Below, piece after piece: positions 9,129-18,144 of a stretch of 64,000 nt of DNA. The translations under genes and the position numbers were made by a program. Within the stretch, counting starts at the first letter, position 1. Every line of letters begins with the position of its first letter. Source of the DNA: Pseudomonas asturiensis (GTDB taxonomy: Bacteria; Pseudomonadota; Gammaproteobacteria; Pseudomonadales; Pseudomonadaceae); NCBI RefSeq assembly GCF_900143095.1, contig NZ_FRDA01000016.1, positions 1-64,000 of the forward strand, written 5' to 3'. Below the pieces are notes generated by a model, which was not told the origin of the DNA, ran no database searches, and saw nothing but the letters and a program-made list of their open reading frames with translations.

Positions 9129-10223
9129 TTATTTGCCCGACTTGACCTTGGTCCAGCTGCGGGTCATCAGACGTTGCACCTTGGGTGGCAACTCGCTGTT
9201 CACGAACAACCGGTCCAGCACGTCCTGAGGCGGATAGACTGCGGCGTCAGTGCGGATCGCCTGATCCATGAACTCACCCGAAGCAGGGTTGGGGTTGGCA
9301 TAACCGACTTCATCGCTGACCTGAGCGATCACTTTGGGATCGAGCAGGTAATTGATGAAGGCGCTGGCGGCCTTGATGTTCTTCGAGTCAGCCGGAATGG
9401 CCAGCATGTCGAACCACAGGTTGGCGCCTTCTTTCGGAATGCTGTACGCGAGCTTGACGCCCTTGCCTGCTTCTTCGGCGCGGGCCTTGGCCTGGAACAC
9501 ATCACCCGAGAAACCGGCTGCCACGCAGATGTCGCCGTTGGCGAGGTCAGTGATGTATTTGGAGGAATGGAAGTAGGTCACGTAAGGACGAATCGCCATC
9601 AGCTTGGCTTCGGCCTTCTTGTAGTCCGCTTCCTTGGTGCTGTTGGGGTCAAGCCCGAGGTAGTTGAGCATGGCCGGCAGCATCTCGTCCGCAGAGTCAA
9701 GGAACGCTACGCCACAGCTGGACAGCTTCTTGATGTTCTCAGGCTCGAACAGCACCGACCAGGAGTCGATCTTGTCGACGCCCAGCGCGGCCTTGACCTT
9801 CTCGACGTTGTAACCGATGCCGTTGGTGCCCCACAGGTAAGGCACAGCGTACTGGTTGCCAGGGTCGTTCTTCTCCAGGCGCTTGAGCAGCGCCGGGTCC
9901 AGATTCTTGTAGTTGGGCAGCAGCGACTTGTCGAGTTTCTGAAACGCGCCCGCCTTGATCTGCTTGCCCAGGAAGTGGTTGGACGGCACCACCACGTCGT
10001 AGCCGGTGCGCCCGGCCAGCAGCTTGGCTTCCAGGGTTTCGTTGGAATCGAACACGTCGTACATCGGTTTGATGCCGGTCGCCGCTTCGAAGTCTGCCAG
10101 CGTGGTCTTGCCGATGTAATCGGACCAGTTATAAATATGCACGGTGGATTCGGCCTGAGCACTGGCTGCCAGTGTCAGCCCGGCGGTCACCAGCAAGGCT
10201 TTGGAGAAATTAGAAATAGACAA
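9129..10223 (-). CDS. spuE: Polyamine-binding periplasmic protein, PotF/SpuE type
   Basis: This 364-residue solute-binding protein has a signal peptide (about residues 1-24, ending in SAQA). The mature protein opens with the VHIYNWSDYIG motif characteristic of PotF/SpuD/SpuE, whose Trp and Asp help bind the amine. The start appears to be TTG at 10223, with AAGGA eight bases upstream; no in-frame ATG fits before the signal peptide. It is a tandem paralogue of the next gene upstream. By order relative to P. aeruginosa it corresponds to SpuE, the spermidine-preferring receptor. Ligand assignment is by position only. Confidence 0.88.
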   Translation of the reverse strand: MSISNFSKALLVTAGLTLAASAQAESTVHIYNWSDYIGKTTLADFEAATGIKPMYDVFDSNETLEAKLLAGRTGYDVVVPSNHFLGKQIKAGAFQKLDKSLLPNYKNLDPALLKRLEKNDPGNQYAVPYLWGTNGIGYNVEKVKAALGVDKIDSWSVLFEPENIKKLSSCGVAFLDSADEMLPAMLNYLGLDPNSTKEADYKKAEAKLMAIRPYVTYFHSSKYITDLANGDICVAAGFSGDVFQAKARAEEAGKGVKLAYSIPKEGANLWFDMLAIPADSKNIKAASAFINYLLDPKVIAQVSDEVGYANPNPASGEFMDQAIRTDAAVYPPQDVLDRLFVNSELPPKVQRLMTRSWTKVKSGK

Positions 10224-10343
10224 AACATGAATCCTTTTAACAGAGAGGCCTGAAAGCCGGATGGCATCCGGACGACAAAACCGGCGCGCAACTTACCGTC
10301 TATGAGTCCAACCAGCAAAGTTTTCGGCAATATTCCTGTCTGT

Positions 10344-10378
10344 TGGAAGCTGCGCGGCCGAGGGCTACGCAGCTTCCA
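10344..10378 (-). other. Intercistronic stem-loop after spuD
   Basis: TGGAAGCTGCG (10344-10354) pairs perfectly with CGCAGCTTCCA (10368-10378) around a 13-base loop. It sits about 18 bases past the spuD stop codon in the 172-base gap before spuE. No U-run follows, so it is more likely an mRNA-stabilising or processing element than a strong terminator. Confidence 0.6.
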
Positions 10379-10395
10379 CAGGTTTCATGACAGGC

Positions 10396-11493
10396 TTATT
10401 TACCTGATTTGATCTTGGTCCAGCTGCGGGTCATGATCCGTTGGGTCGCGGCAGGCAGATCCGCGATGGCATACAGCTTGGCCTGCACGTCAGCAGGCGG
10501 GTAAACGCCCGGATCGCTGGTGATTGCCTTGTCGACCAGAGGCGTGGCGGCTGCGTTACCGTTCGGGAAGCGCACCGCGTTGGTGATCTCGGCCATGATT
10601 TCCGGCTTCATCAGGAAGGTCATGAATTTGTAGGCACCGTCGACGTTTTCGGCATCCTTGGGAATGGCGACCATGTCGTAGAAGCTGCCAGCACCTTCTT
10701 TCGGAATGTTGTAGCTGACCTTGACCTTGCCGCCCGCTTCTTCAGCACGGGATTTGGCCTGGTAGATGTCACCCGAGTAGCCCACGGCTACGCAGATGTT
10801 GCCGTTGGCCAGGTCCGAGATGTACTTGGACGAGTGGAAGTAGCCAATCGAAGGGCGGATCTTCATAAACAGTGCTTCGGCTTCGGCCAGCTGCTTCTTG
10901 TCTTGCGAGTCGGTCGGGTAGCCCAGGTAATGCAGGGCAATCGGCAGCATCTCGGTAGGCGAATCGAGGAAGCTGATGCCGCACGACTTCAGCTTGGCAG
11001 CGTTCTCGGGCTTGAACAGCAGGTCCCAGGAGTTCACCGGAGCGTCGGCACCCAGCGCGGCCTTGACCTTGTCCGGGTTGATGCCGATACCAATCGAGCC
11101 CCACATGTACGGGAAGGCGTGCTTGTTGCCCGGGTCGCTGACCGACACGGCCTTGAGCAGCGATTCGTTCAGGTTCTTCCAGTCAGGCAGCTTGGACTTG
11201 TCCAGTTCCTGATAGACGCCCGCCTTGATCTGCTTGGCGAGGAAGTTGTTGGATGGCACGACGATGTCGTAACCGGATTTGCCGGCCAGCAATTTGGCTT
11301 CGAGCGTCTCGTTGCTGTCGAAAACGTCGTACACCACCTTGATGCCCGATTCCTTCTCGAACTTGGCGATGGTGTCCGGTGCGATGTAATCGGACCAGTT
11401 GTAGACGTGCAGCACCTTGTCATCAGCCTGTGCAGCACCGGCCATGACGCCCATCAGGGACAGAGCGAGAAGGGTCTTGCCAAATTTTTTCAT
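10396..11493 (-). CDS. spuD: Polyamine-binding periplasmic protein, PotF/SpuD type
   Basis: From the ATG at 11493 (GGAG upstream) this is a 365-residue solute-binding protein with a signal peptide ending near residue 23 (GAAQA). The mature start, LHVYNWSDYIAP, is the PotF-family ligand-site motif. It is clearly paralogous to the next gene, sharing the DVFDSNETLEAKLLAGK block, the SSKYI-DLANG-ICVA block and the C-terminal RSWTKIKSGK. By position next to spuC it corresponds to SpuD, the putrescine-preferring receptor. Separate gaps on either side (232 and 172 bases) leave room for its own promoter and a processing hairpin. Confidence 0.88.
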   Translation of the reverse strand: MKKFGKTLLALSLMGVMAGAAQADDKVLHVYNWSDYIAPDTIAKFEKESGIKVVYDVFDSNETLEAKLLAGKSGYDIVVPSNNFLAKQIKAGVYQELDKSKLPDWKNLNESLLKAVSVSDPGNKHAFPYMWGSIGIGINPDKVKAALGADAPVNSWDLLFKPENAAKLKSCGISFLDSPTEMLPIALHYLGYPTDSQDKKQLAEAEALFMKIRPSIGYFHSSKYISDLANGNICVAVGYSGDIYQAKSRAEEAGGKVKVSYNIPKEGAGSFYDMVAIPKDAENVDGAYKFMTFLMKPEIMAEITNAVRFPNGNAAATPLVDKAITSDPGVYPPADVQAKLYAIADLPAATQRIMTRSWTKIKSGK

Positions 11494-11725
11494 GCGTAGC
11501 TCCAATGTTTTTTATCACTGACCGATTAGATTAGCGGCTTGTAGCCAGTAGTCTGGCAAGTTCAAGGGCAGGCTTTCAAGCCGACACCTGCCGAACCGCC
11601 CATATCCCGCTGAAGAAACGCTTTTTTCTGTGTGAAACTGCCTTTCATCAAACAAAACGCTAGCCACTGAAGACTCACTTTCCTGTGGGAGGCGCAATGC
11701 AAACGCTGCACCGGATAACAATCTT

Positions 11726-13093
11726 TTACCCCTCCAGTGCCGCCAGAGTCAGGTCCAGGCACTTGCGAGCCTTTTCGATCAGTTCGTCAATCTGCTCGAA
11801 CGTGATCACCAGAGGCGGCGCGATGATCATGGTGTCACCCACAGCCCGCATGATCAGGCCATTGTCGAAGCAGAAGGTTCGACAGATCATGCCTGCGCCC
11901 TTGTCGGTGTAACGCTCGCGCGTCGCCTTGTTCCTGACCAGCTCGATGGCGCCCAACAGGCCGACACCGCGCACTTCGCCCACCAGAGGGTGATCGTTCA
12001 ACTCACGCAAACGCTTTTGCAAATATGGTGCCGTTTCCGACTTGACCCGCTCGACGATCTTTTCTTCGCGCAGAATACGAATGTTCTCCAGCGCCACAGC
12101 GGCGGCGACCGGATGCCCTGAATACGTGAAACCATGGTTGAAATCGCCACCCTCGTTGAGCACGGCCACGATTTCATTGCGCACCACCAGACCGCCCATG
12201 GGCACATAGCCTGAGGTCAGGCCTTTGGCGATGGTCATCATGTCGGGCTTGAGGCCATAGAAATCGCTACCGAACCACTCACTGGTGCGGCCGAAACCAC
12301 AGATCACTTCATCGGCAACGAACAGAATGTCGTAGCGCGCCAGGATCTCCCTGATCTTCGGCCAGTAGGTGTCAGGCGGCACGATCACGCCGCCTGCGCC
12401 CTGAATCGGCTCGGCGATGAACGCACCGACATTGTCGACGCCCAGTTCGAGAATTTTCTTCTCCAGCTGCTCCGCCGCCCAGATGCCGAACTCATCCGGC
12501 GTCATGTCACCGCCTTCTCCAAACCAGTACGGCTGCGGGATGTGAGCGATACCGGGAATCGGCAGGTCGCCCTGCTCGTGCATGTAGGTCATGCCGCCCA
12601 GGCTTGCGCCCGCCACCGTGGAGCCGTGGTAGCCGTTGATGCGGCTGATGATGGTCTTCTTGTTCGGCTGCCCCTTGAGCGCCCAGTAATGACGAACCAT
12701 ACGCAGCATGGTGTCGTTGCCTTCGGAGCCGGAACCGGTGAAAAACACATGGTTCATGCCCTCGGGCGCGATATCGGAAATCGCCTTGGCCAGCTCCAGT
12801 ACCGGCGGATGAGCGGTCTGGAAGAACAGGTTGTAATAAGGCAGTTCACGCATCTGCTTGCTGGCAGCGTCGGCCAGCTCTTCGCGGCCATAGCCGATGG
12901 CGACGCACCACAGGCCGGACATGCCATCCAGAATGCGATTGCCTTCGCTGTCCCACAGATACACGCCGTCGGCACGGGTGATGATGCGCGGGCCTTTCTC
13001 TTTCAGTTGCTTGTAATCGCTGAACGGTGCCAGGTGATGCTCGCTGCTCAGGGCTTGCCATTCGAGGGTTTGCGGGTTTTGGTTGGCACTCAT
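11726..13093 (-). CDS. spuC: Polyamine:pyruvate transaminase, SpuC type
   Basis: A 455-residue class III (omega) aminotransferase that uses pyridoxal phosphate. The cofactor motif FVADEVICGFGR and the Schiff-base Lys in MTIAKGLTSGYVPMG are both present. The glycine-rich phosphate site TGSGSEGND is near residue 120. SpuC transfers the amino group of putrescine, cadaverine or spermidine to pyruvate, giving the aminoaldehyde. AAGGA lies eight bases before the ATG. It is 63 bases downstream of the glutamylpolyamine synthetase gene and is probably in the same operon. Confidence 0.93.
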   Translation of the reverse strand: MSANQNPQTLEWQALSSEHHLAPFSDYKQLKEKGPRIITRADGVYLWDSEGNRILDGMSGLWCVAIGYGREELADAASKQMRELPYYNLFFQTAHPPVLELAKAISDIAPEGMNHVFFTGSGSEGNDTMLRMVRHYWALKGQPNKKTIISRINGYHGSTVAGASLGGMTYMHEQGDLPIPGIAHIPQPYWFGEGGDMTPDEFGIWAAEQLEKKILELGVDNVGAFIAEPIQGAGGVIVPPDTYWPKIREILARYDILFVADEVICGFGRTSEWFGSDFYGLKPDMMTIAKGLTSGYVPMGGLVVRNEIVAVLNEGGDFNHGFTYSGHPVAAAVALENIRILREEKIVERVKSETAPYLQKRLRELNDHPLVGEVRGVGLLGAIELVRNKATRERYTDKGAGMICRTFCFDNGLIMRAVGDTMIIAPPLVITFEQIDELIEKARKCLDLTLAALEG

Positions 13094-13156
13094 ACAGCAC
13101 GTCCTTAATCAGGTCAGTAAGTCGAGCGCCGCCTCGCACAGCGGCGCTCTACCGGG

Positions 13157-14515
13157 TCAAACGGCGAAGAGCAGGAACTCGCGTTCCCAGGAGCTGATCA
13201 CGCGCTTGAAGTTTTCATGCTCGGCGCGCTTGACCGCGACGTAACCGATGATGAATTTCTTGCCCAGGTATTTTTCGATGGTCTTGCTGTTTTCCATCCG
13301 CTCCAGCGCATCCTCGATGGTCAGCGGCAGGCGCAGGTTGCGGCGCTCGTAACCCCGACCCACCACAGGCGCGCTGGGGTTGATGCCCTCGACCATGCCG
13401 ATGAAACCGCACAGCAGGCTGGCAGCAATGGCTAGGTACGGGTTGGCGTCAGCGCCCGGCAGGCGATTTTCCACCCGCCGATTCTGCGGGCCGGCGTCCG
13501 GCACACGCAGACCGACAGTGCGATTCTCTTCGCCCCACTCCACGTTCACGGGCGCCGAGGTGTCCGGCAGAAAGCGGCGGAACGAGTTCACATTGGGCGC
13601 GAACAGCGGCAACAGCTCGGGAATGAATTTCTGCAGGCCACCGACGTGATTGAGAAACAGCTCGCTCATCGTGCCGTCTTCATTGGAGAAGATGTTCTTG
13701 CCGGTCTCGATGTCGATGATGCTCTGGTGCAGGTGCATGGCGCTGCCGGGCTCGCCGGTCATGGGCTTGGCCATGAAGGTGGCCGCGACGTCGTGCTTGA
13801 GCGCCGCTTCGCGCATGGTGCGCTTGAACACCAGAATCTGGTCGGCCAGTGACAGGGCATCGCCATGACGGAAATTGATTTCCATCTGTGCGGTGCCGTC
13901 TTCGTGGATCAGCGTGTCCAGGTCCAGGTTCTGCAGTTCGCACCAGTCGTAGACGTCTTCAAACAGGGGATCGAACTCGTTTGCCGCTTCTATGGAGAAC
14001 GACTGGCGACCGGTTTCCGGACGCCCCGAGCGGCCGACCGGAGGCTGCAGCGGGTAGTCGGGGTCGTCGCTGCGCTTGGTCAGGTAGAACTCCATCTCCG
14101 GCGCCACGATAGGCTGCCAGCCCTGGTCGGCATAGAGTTTGAGCACTTTCTTGAGCACGTTGCGCGGCGACAGCTCGATAGGATTGCCTTGCTTGTCGTA
14201 GGTATCGTGAATGACCTGCGCGGTCGGCTCGATGGCCCAAGGCACCAGATACACCGCGTTCTGGTCGGGACGGCAGATCATGTCGATGTCGGCAGGGTCC
14301 AGCAACTCGTAGTAGATCTCGTCTTCTACGTAGTCGCCGGTCACCGTCTGCAACAATACGCTTTCAGGCAGGCGCATGCCTTTTTCAGCGATGAATTTGT
14401 TGGTCGGGGAGATCTTGCCGCGCGTGATCCCGGTGAGGTCGGACATCATGCACTCGACTTCGGTGATCTTGTGTTCTTTCAACCAATCGGTGAGCTGGTC
14501 GAGGTTGGTACTCAT
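13157..14515 (-). CDS. spuB: Glutamine synthetase family protein, SpuB-like glutamylpolyamine synthetase
   Basis: This 452-residue member of the type I glutamine synthetase fold carries the ATP/glutamate site motif MAKPMTGEPGSAMHLHQS and the family signature around NPYLAIAASLLCG. Relatives (PuuA, SpuB, SpuI, PauA) ligate glutamate to the amine of putrescine or other polyamines instead of ammonia. It is the first gene of the minus-strand spu operon, preceded by GAGG, and diverges from spuI. In P. aeruginosa spuA lies between these two genes; here it is missing. It is therefore called spuB by adjacency to spuC. Confidence 0.88.
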   Translation of the reverse strand: MSTNLDQLTDWLKEHKITEVECMMSDLTGITRGKISPTNKFIAEKGMRLPESVLLQTVTGDYVEDEIYYELLDPADIDMICRPDQNAVYLVPWAIEPTAQVIHDTYDKQGNPIELSPRNVLKKVLKLYADQGWQPIVAPEMEFYLTKRSDDPDYPLQPPVGRSGRPETGRQSFSIEAANEFDPLFEDVYDWCELQNLDLDTLIHEDGTAQMEINFRHGDALSLADQILVFKRTMREAALKHDVAATFMAKPMTGEPGSAMHLHQSIIDIETGKNIFSNEDGTMSELFLNHVGGLQKFIPELLPLFAPNVNSFRRFLPDTSAPVNVEWGEENRTVGLRVPDAGPQNRRVENRLPGADANPYLAIAASLLCGFIGMVEGINPSAPVVGRGYERRNLRLPLTIEDALERMENSKTIEKYLGKKFIIGYVAVKRAEHENFKRVISSWEREFLLFAV

Positions 14516-15108
14516 AAATACCTCAGGGTTTTGGTGTCCTGATCGTAATCAGGCGTTTTTCAGACGCATCGGCGTCATGGTGTACAACTCGTTTAAGGAG
14601 CCAAGAAGGCGTAAGGTGACACCTGCACTGACATAATTCCACACAGCCGCCGTCACACTGGCGAGGCCGCTATAGTGATAGTGTCGGGCATTGAAAGTGA
14701 AACGGGTGAGGCCCAATGGCAATCCGGGTGGCTTCGCAACTGGCGACAGCGCACCATGCGCACTGATACCACAGGCATGATGACCGTTCTGCAGGTCGAA
14801 CATCCTCATGCCGGTCAAGGGAAGGCGAAGCATTGAACCCCCGGTATTATTGATTTATGGGTTGCAATCGAGCTTAGTCGTGTTCATTTTTTTATACAAC
14901 AACCCGTTAAAAATAAAAGACAGGCCGCTCTAGCTCCAATTTAACAACGGCTTCAGCTTGAATAAAACGCCCCAAATGGCAGCAAAAAAGACTGTTTTGC
15001 GCCGTTTCAGGGCAGATTAAAGCGCTATTGACTTCATCATGGCTTTCGGATTGACTGAGACCCGTAACCATTGATGATTGATATTTTTAACAACAAAGGT
15101 GTTGCATC
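14516..15108. promoter_or_regulatory. Divergent control region between spuB and spuI
   Basis: This 593-base gap shows no convincing gene. The half next to spuI (about 14870-15108) is markedly AT-rich. It contains GTTAAAAATA at 14906-14915 and its inverse TATTTTTAAC at 15082-15091, and TTTAACAAC twice in direct orientation (14940-14948 and 15086-15094). These look like binding sites for a polyamine-responsive repressor or activator. A 94-codon minus-strand frame at 14549-14833 has no recognisable features. Confidence 0.55.
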
Positions 15109-16485
15109 ATGTCGGTACCCCCGCGTGCCGTTCAGCTTAACGAAGCGAACGCGTTCCTTAAGGAACATCCTGAGGTTCTTTACGTTGACCTTCTGATTGC
15201 AGATATGAATGGTGTGGTGCGTGGCAAACGCATCGAACGCACCAGCCTCCATAAGGTTTACGAGAAAGGCATTAACCTGCCGGCCTCTTTATTTGCTCTG
15301 GATATCAATGGTTCCACGGTGGAAAGCACCGGCCTGGGCCTGGACATCGGTGATGCTGACCGAATCTGCTATCCCATTCCCGACACCCTGTGCAATGAAC
15401 CCTGGCAAAAGCGCCCTACTGCGCAATTGCTGATGACCATGCATGAACTGGAAGGCGATCCGTTCTTCGCCGACCCGCGTGAAGTTCTACGCCAGGTGGT
15501 GGCCAAGTTCGACGAAATGGGCCTAACCATCTGCGCCGCGTTCGAGCTTGAGTTCTACCTGATCGATCAGGAGAACGTGAACGGCCGCCCACAACCTCCG
15601 CGCTCGCCGATCTCCGGTAAACGCCCGCATTCGACACAGGTCTACCTGATCGACGACCTCGACGAATACGTCGACTGCCTCCAGGACATTCTGGAAGGTG
15701 CGAAAGAGCAAGGCATTCCGGCCGACGCCATCGTCAAGGAAAGTGCCCCGGCGCAGTTCGAAGTGAACCTGCACCACGTGGCCGACCCTATCAAGGCATG
15801 CGACTACGCCGTATTGCTCAAGCGCCTGATCAAGAACATCGCCTACGACCACGAAATGGACACGACCTTCATGGCCAAGCCCTATCCGGGTCAGGCAGGT
15901 AACGGTCTGCACGTCCACATCTCGATCCTGGACCGCGATGGCAAGAACATCTTCACCAGCGAGGATCCCGAGCAGAACGCCGCATTACGTCATGCGATCG
16001 GCGGTGTGCTCGAGACCCTGCCGGCGCAGATGGCGTTCCTTTGCCCGAACGTCAACTCGTATCGCCGGTTCGGTGCTCAGTTCTACGTACCCAACTCGCC
16101 GACCTGGGGCCTGGACAACCGCACGGTTGCCATTCGGGTTCCGACCGGCTCTGCCGACGCCGTACGTATCGAACACCGCGTTGCCGGTGCCGATGCCAAC
16201 CCGTACCTGCTGATGGCTTCAGTGCTGGCAGGCGTGCACCACGGTCTGGTCAACAAGATCGAGCCTGGCGCGCCCGTGGAAGGCAACTCCTACGAGCAGC
16301 ATGAGCAAAGCCTGCCGAACAACCTGCGCGATGCCTTGCGCGAGCTGGACGACAGTGCGGTCATGGCCAAGTACATCGACCCGAAATACATCGATATCTT
16401 CGTGGCCTGTAAAGAGAGCGAGCTGGAGGAGTTCGAACACTCCATCTCCGACCTCGAGTACAACTGGTACCTGCACACCGTCTGA
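15109..16485 (+). CDS. spuI: Glutamine synthetase family protein, SpuI-like glutamylpolyamine synthetase
   Basis: A 458-residue glutamine synthetase homologue with the ATP/glutamate motif MAKPYPGQAGNGLHVHIS and the late FRVAGADANPYLLMASVLAG-like block around residue 360. It should gamma-glutamylate polyamines, the first step of the glutamylation route. It diverges from spuB exactly as spuI does from spuA in P. aeruginosa. AAAGGTG stands before the ATG. A strong bidirectional terminator follows at 16502-16538. Paralogous to the SpuB-like protein but clearly distinct from it. Confidence 0.88.
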   Translation: MSVPPRAVQLNEANAFLKEHPEVLYVDLLIADMNGVVRGKRIERTSLHKVYEKGINLPASLFALDINGSTVESTGLGLDIGDADRICYPIPDTLCNEPWQKRPTAQLLMTMHELEGDPFFADPREVLRQVVAKFDEMGLTICAAFELEFYLIDQENVNGRPQPPRSPISGKRPHSTQVYLIDDLDEYVDCLQDILEGAKEQGIPADAIVKESAPAQFEVNLHHVADPIKACDYAVLLKRLIKNIAYDHEMDTTFMAKPYPGQAGNGLHVHISILDRDGKNIFTSEDPEQNAALRHAIGGVLETLPAQMAFLCPNVNSYRRFGAQFYVPNSPTWGLDNRTVAIRVPTGSADAVRIEHRVAGADANPYLLMASVLAGVHHGLVNKIEPGAPVEGNSYEQHEQSLPNNLRDALRELDDSAVMAKYIDPKYIDIFVACKESELEEFEHSISDLEYNWYLHTV

Positions 16486-16501
16486 TTCAGGCTGAGCAAC
16501 A

Positions 16502-16538
16502 AAAAACGCCGCAGGCTCTTTGAGCCTGCGGCGTTTTT
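16502..16538. terminator. Bidirectional Rho-independent terminator
   Basis: A perfect 17-base-pair stem (16502-16518 with 16522-16538) encloses a TTT loop. The arms begin with AAAAA and end with TTTTT, so it works on both strands. It closes the convergent spuI gene and the aldehyde dehydrogenase gene. Confidence 0.95.
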
Positions 16539-16570
16539 CGTGGTGTCAGACGCGTCTTCTCAGACAGCCC

Positions 16571-18028
16571 TCACAGCCCGCCGATATGAAACGCTTTCAC
16601 TTCCAGGTACTCGTCCAGGCCGTAGCTGGAGCCTTCACGACCCAGCCCGGACTGTTTCACCCCGCCGAACGGCGCGACCTCCATGGAAATGATGCCCGTG
16701 TTGAGCCCCACCATGCCGAACTCCAGCGCCTCGCCAAAACGCCATGAGCGACGCAGGTCCTGGGTGAAGTAATACGCGCCAAGCCCGTAAGGCGTGGCGT
16801 TGGCCAGCGCCAGCGCCTCGGCTTCGTCGGTGAAACGCATCAGCGGCGCGACCGGGCCGAAAGTTTCTTCGTTGGCCAGCAGCATGCCTGCGTGAGCATC
16901 GCCCAGCACGGTAGGCTGGACGAACTGGCTTTCGCCCTCCGGCAGGCCGCCACACAGCAGTTTCGCGCCCTGGCTCAGGGCGTCGTCAATGTGCCGGGCC
17001 ACTTTGCTGACCGCCGCCGGGTTGATCAACGGGCCAATGGTCACGCCCTCTTCCATACCGTTGCCGACCTTGAGTTTGGCAACCTCTTCCACCAGACGTG
17101 CGGCAAATCGGTCGTAAATGCCGTCCTGCACCAGAATGCGGTTGGCGCACACGCAGGTCTGTCCGGCATTGCGAAACTTGCTGAGCATGATGCCGGTGAC
17201 GGCCTGCTCCAGATCGGCGTCATCGAACACGATAAAGGGTGCGTTGCCGCCGAGCTCAAGGCTGAGGCGTTTGATGTGCTCGGCGCTCTGGCGCATCAGC
17301 AGACGCCCGACCGGGGTGGAGCCGGTGAACGAAATCTTGCGCACCACCGGGTTGCTGGTCAGCTCTTCGCCGATGCCGGTCGGCATACCGGTGATGACGT
17401 TGAACACGCCGGCCGGAATGCCCACGCGCTCGGCCAGCACCGCCAGCGCCAGTGCCGACAGCGGGGTGAGGTCCGAGGGTTTGACGATTATCGGGCAGCC
17501 TGCGGCCAGCGCGGGCGCGCATTTGCGGGTGATCATCGCGTTCGGGAAATTCCACGGGGTGATGGCAGCACAGACACCCACCGGCTGCTTGAGCGTCATC
17601 AGGCGACGGTCCGCACTCGGCGCAGGAATGGTTTCGCCGTACGAGCGACGGGCTTCCTCGGCGAACCATTTGACGAAGCTGGCACCGTAGCGGATTTCGC
17701 CCCGTGACTCGTTCAGCGGCTTGCCTTGCTCAAGGGTCATGATCAAGGCCAGGTCTTCGACGTTCTCCAGCATCGCCTGATGCCAGCGCTCCAGCAGACC
17801 TGCACGCTCAGCGGCCGGGCGCGCGCGCCAGGCTGGCCAGGCGCGCTCGGCGGCTTCAATGGCGAGGCGGGTTTGCGCGCCTTGCAGGGCTGGCACCTGC
17901 GCGATGACGTCGCCGGTGGCCGGGTCGGTGATGTCCAGCGTCGCGCCATCGTCGGCCACGATCCATTGCCCATCGACGTAGGCGCGTTCTACCAGCAGGC
18001 TGGGGTCTTTCAGTTGAGTCTTGAGCAT
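16571..18028 (-). CDS. NAD(P)-dependent succinate-semialdehyde dehydrogenase-like enzyme
   Basis: This 485-residue aldehyde dehydrogenase has GabD-class length. The catalytic Glu is in LELGGNAPF and the nucleophilic Cys in NAGQTCVCANR, the double-Cys form usual in succinate-semialdehyde dehydrogenases. The cofactor loop FTGSTPVG precedes them. It likely oxidises an omega-aldehyde such as succinate semialdehyde made from polyamine or related amine breakdown. AGGA lies eight bases before the ATG. It is separated by 116 bases from the M20 gene upstream and may be the last gene of the catabolic cluster. The canonical gabD may lie elsewhere, so no symbol is given. Confidence 0.85.
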   Translation of the reverse strand: MLKTQLKDPSLLVERAYVDGQWIVADDGATLDITDPATGDVIAQVPALQGAQTRLAIEAAERAWPAWRARPAAERAGLLERWHQAMLENVEDLALIMTLEQGKPLNESRGEIRYGASFVKWFAEEARRSYGETIPAPSADRRLMTLKQPVGVCAAITPWNFPNAMITRKCAPALAAGCPIIVKPSDLTPLSALALAVLAERVGIPAGVFNVITGMPTGIGEELTSNPVVRKISFTGSTPVGRLLMRQSAEHIKRLSLELGGNAPFIVFDDADLEQAVTGIMLSKFRNAGQTCVCANRILVQDGIYDRFAARLVEEVAKLKVGNGMEEGVTIGPLINPAAVSKVARHIDDALSQGAKLLCGGLPEGESQFVQPTVLGDAHAGMLLANEETFGPVAPLMRFTDEAEALALANATPYGLGAYYFTQDLRRSWRFGEALEFGMVGLNTGIISMEVAPFGGVKQSGLGREGSSYGLDEYLEVKAFHIGGL

Positions 18029-18144
18029 GGTCGAGTCCTGTTCCGGGATGACTGCCAGTCTAAGCAGCCATCACAGTCCAGGATGCTGAAAGCAGCGCGT
18101 GCAGGCGGCTGGCACTGCTGAAATTTGCGCCCGCACGGCAGCGT

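Noticed and set aside
14549..14833. 94-codon minus-strand frame in the spuB-spuI gap
   Set aside because: It has no good ribosome binding site, no family-like motif and unremarkable composition; I could not link it to a missing spuA.
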